From Streptomyces sp. P9-A2 (GTDB lineage: Bacteria; Actinomycetota; Actinomycetes; Streptomycetales; Streptomycetaceae): a stretch of 64,000 nucleotides of DNA. A program made the position numbers and the translations under genes. Every line of letters begins with the position of its first letter. The first letter of the stretch is position 1. Shown here piece by piece: positions 47,901-56,886 of the stretch. Location: assembly GCF_036634175.1 (NCBI RefSeq), contig NZ_JAZIFX010000001.1, forward strand, positions 4,278,001-4,342,000, in the 5' to 3' direction. Under the pieces are notes generated by a model. That model saw nothing but the letters and a program-made list of their open reading frames with translations. It was not told where the DNA came from and made no database searches.

Positions 47901-49214
47901 TCAGGCTGCGAGGAGTGTGCTCAGGACGACGGCGGGGTCGGCGTCGGGCGGTCCGGCCGGCCACCAGGTGCCTCGGTCCTTGGTGTACGGGTACCACAGT
48001 CCGTCGCGGCCCAGCCGCAGTTGGCTGTCGTGGCCCTCGACGGTCCAGCGGTTGCGCCAGGAGCGGAGCCGGGGTGGTCTGCCGTCGGCCCAGTCTGCGC
48101 GCAGCGCTTCGCGGGCACGTTTCAGGTGGGAGGCGGGTGGGTTCCAGGGGCTTTCCAGTACGTCCAGGGATGCTGCGCCGCCGTGCCGCCACGCACGGGT
48201 GGCGGCTGCGAGCTCGCCGGGGGTGCGGCCGCAGTTCGAGGCGATCCTGGCGAAGACGTCCAGGGTGGGGTGAGTGGCGGCGAGGCGGACTGCGTCCTGC
48301 CATTCGGTGAGCGGGGCGGGTGGGGCGGTGTCGGCGTGCCGTGCGCCGAGAGCTCCGGCGAGGAGGTGGTGGGCACGCGCCGCGGCGTCGACGGCGAGCA
48401 GTTCCAGGGCTGCCGGGTCCAGACCGGGCTCCGGGACGGCGGAATCCACCAGCGCGGGGCCGCGGCCGGGCCGATCGGGGAGCGGCGGCGGGCCGGGCAG
48501 GGGCGGTAGCGCGGTACGGGAGGCGAAGGTGGGCCCGGCTGGATCACCGGGCCGGGCCGGGAGCGCGGCCGGGCCCGCGCCTGCGGTCGCCGCGGATGCG
48601 GCGGCTTCGGCGGAGGCGCGGGCGGTGTTGCGGCGGCCGAGCTCGTCCATCAGCTCCCGCTCGCCGCGACCCCGCAGGAGCAGCAGCACGAAGGGGTCGC
48701 GGTCCAGGAGTCGGGCGACCTGGTAGCAGAGGGCGGCGGCGTGTTTGCAGGGGTAGCCCCAGTCGGGGCAGCTGCATTCAGGGTCGAGGTCCCGGGGGCC
48801 GGGCAGCAGCGGGACACCGGCGGCTGCGGCGTCGTCGGCGAGCCCGGTGGGCATCTCGCCGTCCAGCAGCGCGGCGATGTTGGCGGCCCGCTCGGCGATC
48901 ATGTCGAGCAGCTGGTCCCACTGCCGGTCCGTCAGCTGCTCGACCTGGACCGTGGAGCGGTACGGGGTGCGGTGGCTGCCCTGCACCGGGGCGGCGGCCG
49001 AGCCGGGGGCGATGGTGACCGGTCCGACCGCGCCGCCGCGCGCGTAGGTCCGGCCGCGCGAGAGGCGGCCGGAGTCCAGGGAGGACTCCTCCAGGGAGCG
49101 TAGCCATGCGCGGCCCCACCAGGACTCGGCGAAGGGCGCGCGGCTGCCCTTGGTCGGCGGGAGTGCCTCGAAGGTACGGGCGGCCGACTTGCCCGGCCGG
49201 CTGCGCCTGGTCAT
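47901..49214 (-). CDS. SWIM zinc-finger protein
   Basis: 437 residues. A SWIM motif CSCPDWGYPCKH lies near residues 143-155, within YQVARLL-type helices. An N-terminal domain (ESWWGRAWLRSLEESSLDSG, then RGRTYARGGAV) is typical of SWIM proteins paired with SNF2 helicases. The start overlaps the SNF2 stop as ATGA, so the two are coupled. Partner role: probably DNA or protein binding for the helicase. The last 35 codons run to within 36 bases of fragment B. Confidence 0.9.
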   Translation of the reverse strand: MTRRSRPGKSAARTFEALPPTKGSRAPFAESWWGRAWLRSLEESSLDSGRLSRGRTYARGGAVGPVTIAPGSAAAPVQGSHRTPYRSTVQVEQLTDRQWDQLLDMIAERAANIAALLDGEMPTGLADDAAAAGVPLLPGPRDLDPECSCPDWGYPCKHAAALCYQVARLLDRDPFVLLLLRGRGERELMDELGRRNTARASAEAAASAATAGAGPAALPARPGDPAGPTFASRTALPPLPGPPPLPDRPGRGPALVDSAVPEPGLDPAALELLAVDAAARAHHLLAGALGARHADTAPPAPLTEWQDAVRLAATHPTLDVFARIASNCGRTPGELAAATRAWRHGGAASLDVLESPWNPPASHLKRAREALRADWADGRPPRLRSWRNRWTVEGHDSQLRLGRDGLWYPYTKDRGTWWPAGPPDADPAVVLSTLLAA

Positions 49215-52111
49215 CGTCCCGTCCTTCGCAGCGTGACCAGTTCGGTCAGTTCGGTGTCGCTCAGTTCGCTGAAGGCAGCCTCGCCCGAGCCGAGCACCGA
49301 GTCGGCCAGTTCCCGCTTCTGGCGGAGCATCTCGGCGACCCGGTCCTCCACGGTGCCCTCGGCGATCAACCTGTGTACCTGGACCGGCTGTGTCTGTCCG
49401 ATCCGGTAGGCGCGGTCGGTGGCCTGGTCCTCCACGGCCGGGTTCCACCAGCGGTCGTAGTGGATGACGTGTCCGGCCCGGGTCAGGTTCAGACCGGTCC
49501 CGGCGGCTTTGAGGGACAGCAGGAACACCTTCTTCTCGCCGGCCTGGAAGGCGTCGACCATCTCCTCGCGGCGTTTGACCGTGGTGCCTCCGTGCAGGAA
49601 CAGGGTGTCCACTCCGCGGTCGGCCAGGTGGCGCTCGATCAGCGCGCCCATGGCCACGTACTGGGTGAAGACCAGGGTCGACCCGTCCTCGGCCAGGACG
49701 GTGTCCAGGAGTTCGTCCAGGAGTTCCAGTTTCCCCGAGCGGCCCGGGAGCTTGGCGCCCGCGGGTTCCTTCAGGAACTGCGCGGGGTGGTTGCAGACCT
49801 GCTTCAGGCCGGTGAGGAGCTTCATCACCAGGCCGCGCCGGGCGATGCCCTGCCTCTCCTCGATCTCGGTCATGAGCTCGCGTACCAGCGCCTCGTACAG
49901 CGAGACCTGTTCCTTCGTCAGGGACACCGGCTGGTCGGTCTCGGTCTTGGGTGGCAGTTCGGGCGCGATGCCGGGGTCGGACTTGCGCCTGCGCAGCAGG
50001 AAAGGGCGGACCAGCGCGGACAGTTGCCGGGCGGCCTGTTCGTCGCGGTCGCCCTCGACGGCCGTGGCGTAGCGGTCACGGAAGGAGGTGAGCGTGCCGA
50101 GCAGGCCGGGGGTGGTCCAGTCGAGCAGTGACCACAGTTCGGACAGGTTGTTCTCGACCGGGGTGCCGGTCAGCGCGACCCGCCCCCGCGAGGGGATCCG
50201 GCGCAGGACCTGGGCGGTGAGCGCGTGCGGGTTCTTGACGTGCTGGGCCTCGTCGGCGACGAGCAGTCCCCAGGGCTGCTGCGCGAGGCGTTCGGCGTCG
50301 CGGCGCATGGTCCCGTAGGTGGTCAGGACGAAGCCGCCGTCCGCTCCGCCGTCGAGGCCGGCCAGGTCGCGGCCGGGGCCGTGGAAGCGGCGCACCGGGG
50401 TGGCCGGTGCGAAGCGCTGGATCTCGCGCTCCCAGTTGCCGAGCAGTGAGGCAGGGCAGACCACCAGGGTCGGGCCGGCAGTGGTCTTCCGTTCCTGGCG
50501 GCGCAGGTGGAGAGCGATCAGGGTGACGGTTTTGCCCAGGCCCATGTCGTCGGCGAGACAGCCGCCCAGGCCGAGCGAGGTCATCCGGTGCAGCCAGTTC
50601 AGGCCGCGCAGCTGGTAGTCACGCAAGGTTGCGGCCAGGGCTTTCGGCTGTCCCTGGGGCTCGTGCGCGGCGCGGGCCTCGGGGGCGGCGATTCGGGAGC
50701 GCAGCTCTTCCAGTACGCCGCTCGCGGTGACCGCCACTTGTTCGCCGTCCACTTCGACGCTACCGGTCAGCGCGGCGCCCAGAGCGTCGATCGCGGTGAA
50801 CGTCGCCGTCCTGGACTGCGCGGCCCGTCGCAGCCGGCGGACCAGCTCCGGGTCCACGACCACCCACTGGTCGCGCAGCCGCACGATCGGCCGGTGAGCC
50901 TGGACCAGCCGTTCCAGCTCCTCCTCGGTGAGTTCCCGGTCTCCGAGCGCGACCCGCCAGCGGAAGTCCAGCAGGCCGCCGGAGGACAGGAAAGATTCGG
51001 CCGCAGACTGCGTCCCCTGGTGGCGTACGGGTTCCAGGACTCCGGAGGCGGTCAGCTCGCGAACCAGCTCCTTGGGCCAGTGCACGGCGACCCCGGCGGC
51101 GGCAAGGCTTTCCGCCGCGTCGCCCAGCAGCGCCTGGGCCTCCTCGTCGGACAGCTCCAGACCGGCCGGGGCGGCGGAGTCCAGCATCCGGCCGGCCGGG
51201 GGCCAGGCACGGGCGGCCCGGCGCAGCGTCAGCAGCGTGTCCACCTTGGCCCGTGGACCGAACAGTTCGGGGGCGGTGGCCCTGCCGGACCACAGGTCCG
51301 CGGCGTCGGCGAGCACCGTGGGATCGGCCAGGCTGCGCAGTTGGACCACGGCTCGGAAGGAGTCCGCGCGGCCCAGTTCCAGCCGCAGCGACACCGCCAG
51401 ACCTGCGTCGCGGCCGGCGGCGACCTCCGCCGCCCAGCCTCGCTGCTCGGGCACGGACTGCGGAGCTCGGACCGCGAACGCCGGTCCGCCAGTCACCTGG
51501 CGGGCGGCGGGAGGGCGGGCGAGGGAATCGGCCACGGCGTCCAGGAAGGCCCGCAGCAGCGGCTCGGCCGCCGGAAGCGTGAGGGGGGAGAGCCCGGGAA
51601 CTGCGACCGCGCGGGCCTCCGGAGGCATGGCGGCGGCCAGGGAAGCCAACCGCTCGCGGTCCTCGGTGTCCAGCGGGCCGACCCGCCACGCGTCGAATCC
51701 TTCCGGCGACACCCCGGGCAGCATCCGGCCCCGGGCGAGCAACTGCAATCCCAGCATGGCCGCTGTGCCCCAGAACGCGGTACCGGCCGACGCCCGCCCA
51801 CTGCCGTCCGCACCGAGTGCCCGGCAGCGGGTCAACAGCGGCAGCGCCTGCTCCACCGGCAGCAGCACGGCGACCACCCGCGCCCGGCGCACGGACGAAC
51901 CGTGCGGGCGAACCACGGTGAGTTCCTCGGGTTCCACCCCAAGGTCCGGCGGCTCACTCCCGGGCATCCAGAACGCCATCCGTCCCATCCGGGGCGGATC
52001 CGCGGGAAGGAACACCGCCTCGCCCCGGGCGAGCTCCGGCAACCGAGTGAACATCCGTTCCCGGTCCGGAGTCGTCGACTCGTGCTCCGCCGACGGATAA
52101 ACCTTCACCAC
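49211..52111 (-). CDS. SNF2-family DEAD/DEAH-box helicase
   Basis: 966 residues from a GTG that has AGGAG 8 bases upstream; a TTG ten codons earlier is also open. The N-terminal ~450 residues are the domain usually found in bacterial SNF2 proteins with SWIM partners. The helicase core follows: DDMGLGKT (motif I), VADEAQHVKNP (II), LTGTPVENNLSELWSLL (III region), and the C-terminal lobe with GTGLNLTRAGHVIHYDRWW and TDRAYRIGQTQPVQVHRLI. An ATP-driven DNA translocase is expected. It has been found in islands linked to defence, but no nuclease or methylase is here. Confidence 0.93.
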   Translation of the reverse strand: MVKVYPSAEHESTTPDRERMFTRLPELARGEAVFLPADPPRMGRMAFWMPGSEPPDLGVEPEELTVVRPHGSSVRRARVVAVLLPVEQALPLLTRCRALGADGSGRASAGTAFWGTAAMLGLQLLARGRMLPGVSPEGFDAWRVGPLDTEDRERLASLAAAMPPEARAVAVPGLSPLTLPAAEPLLRAFLDAVADSLARPPAARQVTGGPAFAVRAPQSVPEQRGWAAEVAAGRDAGLAVSLRLELGRADSFRAVVQLRSLADPTVLADAADLWSGRATAPELFGPRAKVDTLLTLRRAARAWPPAGRMLDSAAPAGLELSDEEAQALLGDAAESLAAAGVAVHWPKELVRELTASGVLEPVRHQGTQSAAESFLSSGGLLDFRWRVALGDRELTEEELERLVQAHRPIVRLRDQWVVVDPELVRRLRRAAQSRTATFTAIDALGAALTGSVEVDGEQVAVTASGVLEELRSRIAAPEARAAHEPQGQPKALAATLRDYQLRGLNWLHRMTSLGLGGCLADDMGLGKTVTLIALHLRRQERKTTAGPTLVVCPASLLGNWEREIQRFAPATPVRRFHGPGRDLAGLDGGADGGFVLTTYGTMRRDAERLAQQPWGLLVADEAQHVKNPHALTAQVLRRIPSRGRVALTGTPVENNLSELWSLLDWTTPGLLGTLTSFRDRYATAVEGDRDEQAARQLSALVRPFLLRRRKSDPGIAPELPPKTETDQPVSLTKEQVSLYEALVRELMTEIEERQGIARRGLVMKLLTGLKQVCNHPAQFLKEPAGAKLPGRSGKLELLDELLDTVLAEDGSTLVFTQYVAMGALIERHLADRGVDTLFLHGGTTVKRREEMVDAFQAGEKKVFLLSLKAAGTGLNLTRAGHVIHYDRWWNPAVEDQATDRAYRIGQTQPVQVHRLIAEGTVEDRVAEMLRQKRELADSVLGSGEAAFSELSDTELTELVTLRRTGR

Positions 52112-52371
52112 TACGCCCACTCCTGGCACAGACTCCTGCAACTGTTCGGGAGGACGCGAGCCGCCCGCGAGCCCTCGGCGGGTAAGGCTATCCGCGCAGA
52201 CGGACAGCGCGTGCCAGAAGTACTTCGCTCACTCGGCGCAGTGCGGGAAGATGTCACTGGCACCCGCCGGGGACGGTTGCGGCACTTTTGTGGTCGCAGT
52301 CCCTTGCCAGTGGGTGATCGCCGCGTGACACCGGTGTCAGCAGGTGCTGTGCTCGATCCGGTTGAGTCCTG

Positions 52372-52632
52372 TCAGCTCTCGTAGTGGTAGCGGCACTGTG
52401 CGATCAGGACGCCGTCCTCGGTGGCCTTGTAGATCAGTCGGTGCTCGTCGTTGATGCGGCGCGACCAGTAGCCCTGGAATCCGTGCTTGAGCGGTTCCGG
52501 TTTGCCGATCCCCTCGTTGCCGTTTCTGGCGATGTCCGCGATGAGCGTATTGATGCGCTTCAGGATCTTCCGGTCCTGAAGCTGCCACCACAGATAGTCC
52601 TCCCAGGCGCGGGAGGAGAAGGTGATCTTCAT
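52372..52632 (-). CDS. yoeB: YoeB-family toxin (mRNA interferase)
   Basis: 86 residues. Txe/YoeB pattern: ITFSSRAWEDYLWWQLQDRK at the start, then RINTLIADI, PEPLKHGFQGYWSRRINDEHRLIYK and the conserved end, CRYHYES, which carries the catalytic His/Tyr. Members cleave mRNA at ribosomes. It begins 9 bases after the antitoxin stop. Confidence 0.93.
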   Translation of the reverse strand: MKITFSSRAWEDYLWWQLQDRKILKRINTLIADIARNGNEGIGKPEPLKHGFQGYWSRRINDEHRLIYKATEDGVLIAQCRYHYES

Positions 52633-52641
52633 TCGCGGCCC

Positions 52642-52899
52642 TTATTCGTCGGTCGCCAGCTCGCGTACGGTGCCGCCGCCGTTTTCCAGCTCGTCGATGG
52701 ACGCGAGCAGGCGCCGGGCGTTCGCCGGGCTTCGCAGCAGGTACGCCGTCTCCTTCAGGGACTCGTAGTCCTCAAGGGAGACGATGACGACCGGCTCATG
52801 TCCGGCCCGGGTGATAACGACTTCTTCGCGGTCGTCGGTGACGGAGTTGAGTACCTCGGCGTACCGGGCGCGCGACTCGGAATACGTCATGGTTTTCAT
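52642..52899 (-). CDS. yefM: YefM-family antitoxin
   Basis: 85 residues. Phd/YefM fold: MTYSESRARYAEVLNSVTDD, then EEVVITRAGHEPVVIVSLED and YESLKETAYLLRSPANARRL. An AAGGAGG precedes the first ATG by 7 bases; a second ATG three codons later is an alternative. It binds YoeB and represses the operon through the dyad upstream. Confidence 0.93.
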   Translation of the reverse strand: MKTMTYSESRARYAEVLNSVTDDREEVVITRAGHEPVVIVSLEDYESLKETAYLLRSPANARRLLASIDELENGGGTVRELATDE

Positions 52900-52913
52900 G
52901 ATCGACCCTCCTT

Positions 52914-52953
52914 ACGTACAGGAAATTGTACGTCGGTCACTGTGGTGCGGCAA
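52914..52953 (-). promoter_or_regulatory. yefM-yoeB promoter with overlapping operator dyad
   Basis: On the minus strand TTGCCG (-35, 52948-52953) and TACAAT (-10, 52925-52930) are 17 bases apart. The inverted repeat ACGTACA-N6-TGTACGT (52914-52933) covers the -10. Its half sites contain the GTACA of the TGTACA core known for E. coli YefM-YoeB operators. Confidence 0.82.
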
Positions 52954-53060
52954 GCGCCGGAATGACGGCCGCGACCGGGCGGCCTCCGGCGTGAAGGTTC
53001 CGGGCGGGTGAGGTGCGGCAGGCAACGGGGAATGCGACGACCAGCCCCGCAGGGCGGCGG

Positions 53061-53516
53061 TCAGTGCGCGAATGCCTTGCGGAGCCGTTCCGTCGCGTCC
53101 ACCAGTACCTCGGTGCGCTTGCAGAAGGCGAAGCGGATGTACGGGGCGCCTGCCTTCCGGTGGTCGTAGAAGACCGAGGTGGGGATGGCGACGACGCCGG
53201 CGCGTTCCGGGAGGGCGAGGCAGAAGGCTTCGCCGTCGGTTTCGCCGAGCGGGCGGATGTCGGCGGTGAGGAAGTAGGTTCCGGCCGGCCGCAGGACGTC
53301 GAAGCCCGCCTCCGTCAGGCCCGCCGACAGCAGGTCCCGTTTGGCACGCAGATCTGTGCGGAGCTCGGTGTAGTACGCCTCCGGCAGCGCGAGGGCCTCG
53401 GCAACGGCGTACTGGAAGGGGCCCGCGGAGACGTAGGTCAGGTACTGCTTCGCCGAGCGGACCGCCGTCACCAGCTCGGGTGTGCCCGTCACCCAGCCGA
53501 CTCCTCGTTCGCACAC
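53061..53516 (-). pseudogene. Aminotransferase C-terminal fragment C
   Basis: 151 codons from GTG, nearly identical to fragment A until the last ~25 residues (which end ERLRKAFAH). It starts MCERGVGWVT. The 5' junction is the same foreign sequence as in A with few differences. No catalytic lysine. It marks the border between the SNF2/TA block and the WXG100 block. Confidence 0.88.
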
Positions 53517-53570
53517 TCATTCGCATGTCGCGCAACAGGCCCACCAGGGGCAATTCCAGCAGGCGAGCGC

Positions 53571-54479
53571 TCAATCCTGCGGGACTTCCTCGATCACGGT
53601 CTCTCCGAAGCGCCATGAACCCCGATTGCCGACCGCCTCCGCGCGCAGGCCCATCTCCCAGGCGATCCGGGCTGCCCGCTGCTGCGTCACGTCGGGGTAC
53701 TCCCCGGGGTGCACCTTGATGTAGCCGCGGCGGTCGGCGGGGTACGTGCGCAGGGCCTCGCGCAGCTTCTCCTCCTGCTCCTCCTGCGTGGAGTGGTCGC
53801 CGGTGACGGTCTTGTACGCTTTCCGTGCACCGCCCGGTCGCTTCTGCGCGTCCCGGCGTCTCGCGGCGTCCGACCCGCGCCAAGTCATCCAGCCGACGGA
53901 GCCGAGCGCGGCGAGGGCAAGCGCCCCCGCGCCGAGCTGCTCAGCAGTGGCGTCCGCCTGGCCCGGGGTCCGGGGGCGGAGTTCACCCTCGGGATCCTCG
54001 ATCACCGTCAGCACCTGGCCGACGTCGTAGAGGTCGGACGTCGTTTCCATCTCGGGCCCTGGGATGCGTGTGCCGTCCTGCCGCTCCAGCGTGTAGTAGG
54101 AGTGGCGGCCCTTGCGTCCCTGGGCCGGGTCGAGTCGTTCCTTCACCACCGTGGCTGTGACTTTCTCGCCGCGCTGCTGAAGGGTGAGGTCGTCGCGCGC
54201 CATGCCGATGACGTACACGGACATCGCAGACGTGATCACGATGAACAGCGCCGCGTACGTGCTCGACTCTCTGGCCCCCAGTTTCCGGATGAGCACGATG
54301 AGCGGCGTTCCGTGCACAATCCACAGGGAAACCTGGAGGACCGGCCCGAAGCCGTCCGCCAGGAGGAACATCCCTGCGATCACGGCGAACACGTAGCAGC
54401 CGATGCCGCCCGCCAGCAGGGCGGGATACCGGGTGCGCCTTTTGCGCGCCTCGTCCTCTGCCTGTGCACCGCCGCTCAT
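53571..54479 (-). CDS. Membrane protein, DUF3592-like
   Basis: 302 residues. Three hydrophobic segments lie within the first ~95 residues, then a soluble beta region (GEKVTATVVKERLDPAQG; YDVGQVLTVIEDPEGELRP) of the DUF3592 type, a further hydrophobic segment near 185-200, and a basic/acidic cytoplasmic tail. Function unknown. It overlaps the upstream gene as ATGA and is the last gene of the WXG100 operon, so it may serve a type VII-like secretion or immunity function. Confidence 0.68.
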   Translation of the reverse strand: MSGGAQAEDEARKRRTRYPALLAGGIGCYVFAVIAGMFLLADGFGPVLQVSLWIVHGTPLIVLIRKLGARESSTYAALFIVITSAMSVYVIGMARDDLTLQQRGEKVTATVVKERLDPAQGRKGRHSYYTLERQDGTRIPGPEMETTSDLYDVGQVLTVIEDPEGELRPRTPGQADATAEQLGAGALALAALGSVGWMTWRGSDAARRRDAQKRPGGARKAYKTVTGDHSTQEEQEEKLREALRTYPADRRGYIKVHPGEYPDVTQQRAARIAWEMGLRAEAVGNRGSWRFGETVIEEVPQD

Positions 54480-55204
54480 GCTGGTTTCTCCGTTCCTACG
54501 GCATCCGGACCCTCGGCCTCTGGGGTGTTCTCCCCGTGCGGTTCGTCCGTCGAGACCGACTTCATGATGCCGCTGAGCACATCGAGGTATTCAGTCCGGT
54601 GTTCGATGTCCTCGGTCATGAAGGCGAAGAGGGCCGACCCGGGGCCGGTCTTCAGCGGCACGCAGAACTGCACCTGCTGGACCGTGGCGGCTACGGGTTC
54701 GGCCAGACCGAAGAGTACGCCGGGTATCTGCAGTTCCTGATCGCGTATGCAGAGGGCGGAGATGCCGTACGGCAGCATGACCAGCCCGATCTCGGCGTCC
54801 GGGTACAGCTTGCGCCACTGGGCGGCCGTGCGCTTCGCCGATGCCTGCCTGTCCTGGCTCTGCGGGCCGACGTCCGGCCGTTCGATGATCACGCAGAGGG
54901 TGCCCTGGGACAGTTTGTCCCCGGGCATGCGCAGCAGGCAGCTCGAGACGTGCTCGGCGCCCGCCGCGATCATCGTCTGGAGGATGTACTCACCCGAGAC
55001 CACGAGGCTGAACTTCTGCTCCGGGGTGGCGCCGGCGAAGAGCGAGTCGGTCACGTCCGCCATCCGCAGCATGCGCGCCTCGGGATCCTCTCCGAGATCG
55101 AACTCCATGAAGCCCGGGGGAAGTTCGAACCACAGGTCGGGAACGCCGGAGGGGGAAACGGCCGTCCCGGAAGGCTCCGTCGTCGGTGCGTCGGTGGAGG
55201 TCAT
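54476..55204 (-). CDS. Hypothetical soluble protein of the WXG100 operon
   Basis: 242 residues without signal peptide or transmembrane segment. Recognisable text: DLWFELPPGFMEFDLGEDPE near the start and MPGDKLSQGTLCVIIERPDV in the middle; I do not recognise the family. The pattern (amphipathic strands, VVSGEYILQTMIAAGAEHV) resembles the EspG/SMI-like or 'ESX secretion-associated' small proteins, but this is tentative. One-base TGATG overlap upstream and ATGA overlap downstream couple it to its neighbours. Confidence 0.7.
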   Translation of the reverse strand: MTSTDAPTTEPSGTAVSPSGVPDLWFELPPGFMEFDLGEDPEARMLRMADVTDSLFAGATPEQKFSLVVSGEYILQTMIAAGAEHVSSCLLRMPGDKLSQGTLCVIIERPDVGPQSQDRQASAKRTAAQWRKLYPDAEIGLVMLPYGISALCIRDQELQIPGVLFGLAEPVAATVQQVQFCVPLKTGPGSALFAFMTEDIEHRTEYLDVLSGIMKSVSTDEPHGENTPEAEGPDAVGTEKPA

Positions 55205-56520
55205 CAGTCCGTCAGCTCCCAGGCCCCCAGGCCGATGACACTGCCGACGGCGACGATCCCGCCGGTCCTGCCGCCTCCGGCGCCCGTGGCGATGTTGCCC
55301 ACGCCGGTGCCCCAGGTGGCGGCGTCGTATCGGCCGGTGCTCGTCTCGTAGGTATTGATCACGGTCGGTGCCGTCCACGTGAGCTGCGCGGCGGCCTGAA
55401 TGCCTTCCGTGGCGGTCAGGGCGGCACCGCGCGAGACCCCCAACTTGCTGGCGACGGCCATCACGGGCCTGTCGATCACTGCGGCGACCGGGTCGGCGGC
55501 CTTCATGACGTTCTTCGCCGTCGTACCGGCCGTCTTGATGCCGACCGTGGTACCTGCGACGAGACCGCCGGCTCCCCGTCCCGCCTTGAATCCGGCCATG
55601 ATGCCCGCCTTCGCGGCACCGACGCCGGGCACCATGCCGAGCGCGTCGCCGCCCAGTGTGAGCCAGTTGCCGATGTTCTGGCCGGTGGGCGGAAAGAGTC
55701 CGTTCCAGCCGTATGCCGCGGCATGCGCAAAGAGCGCCACCGCGCTCAGTCCGATGGCCAGCGGAGCGAGCACCGGGCAGAAGATGGCGATGACGCCGAT
55801 GACGGAGGCCGCGACGGTGATCCAATCCGCGTGGTCTTTGATCCATTTGCCAATGTCGGAGAGCAGATCGCCCACCTGACCCGGCAGGTCGGCCAGGGCC
55901 TTGCCGAGGCCCTCGATGGCGTCTCCGAGCTTGTCCCACATGCCGGGCTCGTCCGGGGCGATGTCCATGGCGTTCTTCAGGCGTTCGGCTGTCTCCTTGC
56001 CGTACTCCCCGTAGTTCCTGGCCATCCGGCGGCCCTTGCGGCGGAGTTCGTCCAGCTCGAGTTCCTTGGTGTTCACCGCCCGGTTGGCGTCCTGGACCTG
56101 GTCCTTGTGGTCCTGGGTGTCCTTCGTGTCGTCGTCGGCCTTCTTGAGCTTGTCGGCCTTGGCGTGAGCCTTGCCCAGTTGCTCGTTGAGCTCGGCCGCT
56201 TGGGCCTCCAGCCGTACGGCGGCCGCCTGCTTGTTCTCCATGTACGCCGCCCAGTCCTCCAAGGCGGTGGCGGCGTCGCGGAACGAGTCGCGGGCGTCGT
56301 CCATACGCGGGCGGAACTCGTCGTCGAACTTTTCGCGGAATGCCTCCGCGGTCTTCCCCTTCCAGTCGCCTGCACCAGTGCCGTGCAGAACCTGGCAGAT
56401 CTCGACGAGCGCCTTTGCTGTCCTGCGGACCGTCTTGGCCACGTCATCGGCCACCGTGTGGTCACCGGGACAGGGAACGAACCCCAAAGCCGGGAAGTCT
56501 TCCAGCCTCGCCTCAGCCAT
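55204..56520 (-). CDS. WXG-type T7SS-associated protein with C-terminal membrane region
   Basis: 438 residues. The N-terminal ~110 residues are helical with a WKG turn (TGAGDWKGKTAEAFREKF) as in WXG100/LXG proteins. A long coiled coil follows to ~190, then two or three hydrophobic segments (WITVAASVIGVIAIF; ALAIGLSAVALFAHAA) and a Gly/Ala-rich end. It could be a type VII secreted or membrane-inserted effector-like protein, but no toxin domain is visible. It starts 2 bases after the WXG100 gene stop. Confidence 0.72.
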   Translation of the reverse strand: MAEARLEDFPALGFVPCPGDHTVADDVAKTVRRTAKALVEICQVLHGTGAGDWKGKTAEAFREKFDDEFRPRMDDARDSFRDAATALEDWAAYMENKQAAAVRLEAQAAELNEQLGKAHAKADKLKKADDDTKDTQDHKDQVQDANRAVNTKELELDELRRKGRRMARNYGEYGKETAERLKNAMDIAPDEPGMWDKLGDAIEGLGKALADLPGQVGDLLSDIGKWIKDHADWITVAASVIGVIAIFCPVLAPLAIGLSAVALFAHAAAYGWNGLFPPTGQNIGNWLTLGGDALGMVPGVGAAKAGIMAGFKAGRGAGGLVAGTTVGIKTAGTTAKNVMKAADPVAAVIDRPVMAVASKLGVSRGAALTATEGIQAAAQLTWTAPTVINTYETSTGRYDAATWGTGVGNIATGAGGGRTGGIVAVGSVIGLGAWELTD

Positions 56521-56522
56521 GG

Positions 56523-56828
56523 CTACTTCCCGCCCCCTTTGCCCTGGTTCTTGTTCGCCTCGGCAAGGTCGTGGTCCAGCTTCTCGAAGGATTCCTTGAC
56601 CTTGAGGAGTGCCTTGGAGGCCTTCTCGGAGAACTTCGTCAGCTGCTTGATGCCGTACGACCACTCGTCGCCGAAGTCGTCCATGCGCTTGGCGAGTTCA
56701 GGAACCCCCATGGAGTCGCCAGTGACGCGCTCCATCTCCCGGCCCGGCTTCCCCATCAAGTGGGCTATGTGGTCGAGGCTGTGTCTCACTCTGTTCAGCA
56801 CTGCGTAGTCGACTGACAGGTCGCTCAC
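56523..56828 (-). CDS. WXG100-family-like small protein
   Basis: 101 residues, predicted as two helices joined at EWSYG, close to the WXG turn of ESAT-6-like proteins (here W-x-x-G). The ends are charged, with a Lys/Gly tail. Such proteins pair with a larger WXG partner, here the next gene, and are exported by type VII systems. No EccC ATPase or other secretion component is in the window. Confidence 0.75.
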   Translation of the reverse strand: MSDLSVDYAVLNRVRHSLDHIAHLMGKPGREMERVTGDSMGVPELAKRMDDFGDEWSYGIKQLTKFSEKASKALLKVKESFEKLDHDLAEANKNQGKGGGK

Positions 56829-56886
56829 AGTCCCCCCGTTTCTGTTCCGATGGTGTTCCGGTCGGACGCCGCTGAGAGGTCGGCGA

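Noticed and set aside
45949..53516. Fragments A to C as functional small aminotransferases
   Set aside because: All lack the PLP-binding lysine and the N-terminal domain.
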